From Chitinophaga pinensis (lineage in GTDB: Bacteria > Bacteroidota > Bacteroidia > Chitinophagales > Chitinophagaceae), in contig CAMCBE010000112.1 in assembly GCA_945872805.1 (NCBI GenBank), forward strand, positions 1 to 6,645: a DNA stretch of 6,645 bases. The letters run 5' to 3'. A model generated the notes under the pieces. The model ran no database searches, was not told the origin of the DNA, and saw only the letters and a list, made by a program, of their open reading frames with translations. Positions 6,449 through 6,645 of this stretch are shown in pieces (positions within the stretch are counted from its first letter, which is position 1; each line of letters begins with the position of its first letter). A program made the position numbers and the translations under genes.

Positions 6449-6645
6449 ATGATTGAAACAAAATATAATAAAAAAATACTGTTGACAATACTCATTGCAG
6501 CATTAGGCTATTTTGTGGACATCTATGAATTGCTTCTGTTTTCAATTGTAAGAAAACCAAGTCTTATAGGGCTTGGAGTTGCAGATGAAAAAATCGCAAT
6601 ACTTGTAGCAAGCACCAAAGTGATCAATTGGCAGATGACAGGATT
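6449..6645 (+). CDS. MFS-family transporter, N-terminal part (cut by window end)
   Basis: The frame runs from the ATG at 6449 off the right edge: 65 full codons and two bases. A short Lys-rich cytoplasmic start (MIETKYNKK) is followed by a hydrophobic first membrane segment at about residues 10-31, with the motif GYFVDIYELLLFSIVR. An acidic pair in the first helix (D-I-Y-E) followed by LLLFSIVR is typical of MFS proteins related to sugar and metabolite:H+ symporters. After it comes a loop (about 34-55), and the sequence stops near INWQMTG, where helix 2 should begin. An in-frame TAA at 6434-6436 shows that 6449 is the first usable ATG. The substrate cannot be told from this fragment. It follows mdh on the same strand but lies beyond a terminator, so it is probably a separate unit. 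Confidence 0.8.
   Translation, partial: MIETKYNKKILLTILIAALGYFVDIYELLLFSIVRKPSLIGLGVADEKIAILVASTKVINWQMTG

Overview
The window looks like a chromosomal housekeeping segment from a member of the Bacteroidota, most like the Chitinophagia/Sphingobacteriia side of the phylum. Three things suggest this: a long type III (GlnN) glutamine synthetase; AT-rich intergenic spaces with almost no Shine-Dalgarno sequences; and promoters of the Bacteroidota type (TTTG, about 20 bp, TAnnTTTG). The genus cannot be fixed from the sequence alone.

Layout, left to right. Positions 1-116 on the minus strand may hold the 5' end of a secreted glycoside hydrolase (GH16-like), but its reading frame has no start codon. 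An AT-rich divergent spacer follows, then glnN on the plus strand (291-2483). A strong bidirectional terminator (2511-2536) separates glnN from the convergent cluster efp-accB-accC, which is transcribed on the minus strand from about 5170 down to 2562. A hairpin with an attenuator-like arrangement lies between efp and accB. Divergent from efp is mdh, malate dehydrogenase (5337-6260, plus strand), followed by its own terminator. The first 66 codons of an MFS transporter (6449 to the edge, plus strand) close the window.

Functionally, GlnN assimilates ammonium, AccB and AccC form the biotin carboxylase half of acetyl-CoA carboxylase (first step of fatty acid synthesis), EF-P rescues ribosomes stalled on polyproline, and Mdh serves the TCA cycle. 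efp next to accB-accC is a gene order found in several phyla. The genes other than efp-accB-accC are probably separate transcription units.

I found no mobile element, CRISPR array, tRNA, rRNA or defence system, and no evidence for a wholly new multi-gene system. The most interesting signal is the EF-P. Its tip loop does not carry the usual PGKG motif. It resembles the arginine-tipped loop of the EF-Ps that are rhamnosylated by EarP, with Arg at exactly position 32. The next most interesting are the three mutually exclusive GCCCC/GGGGC segments between efp and accB, and the broken-looking GH16 start at the left edge.
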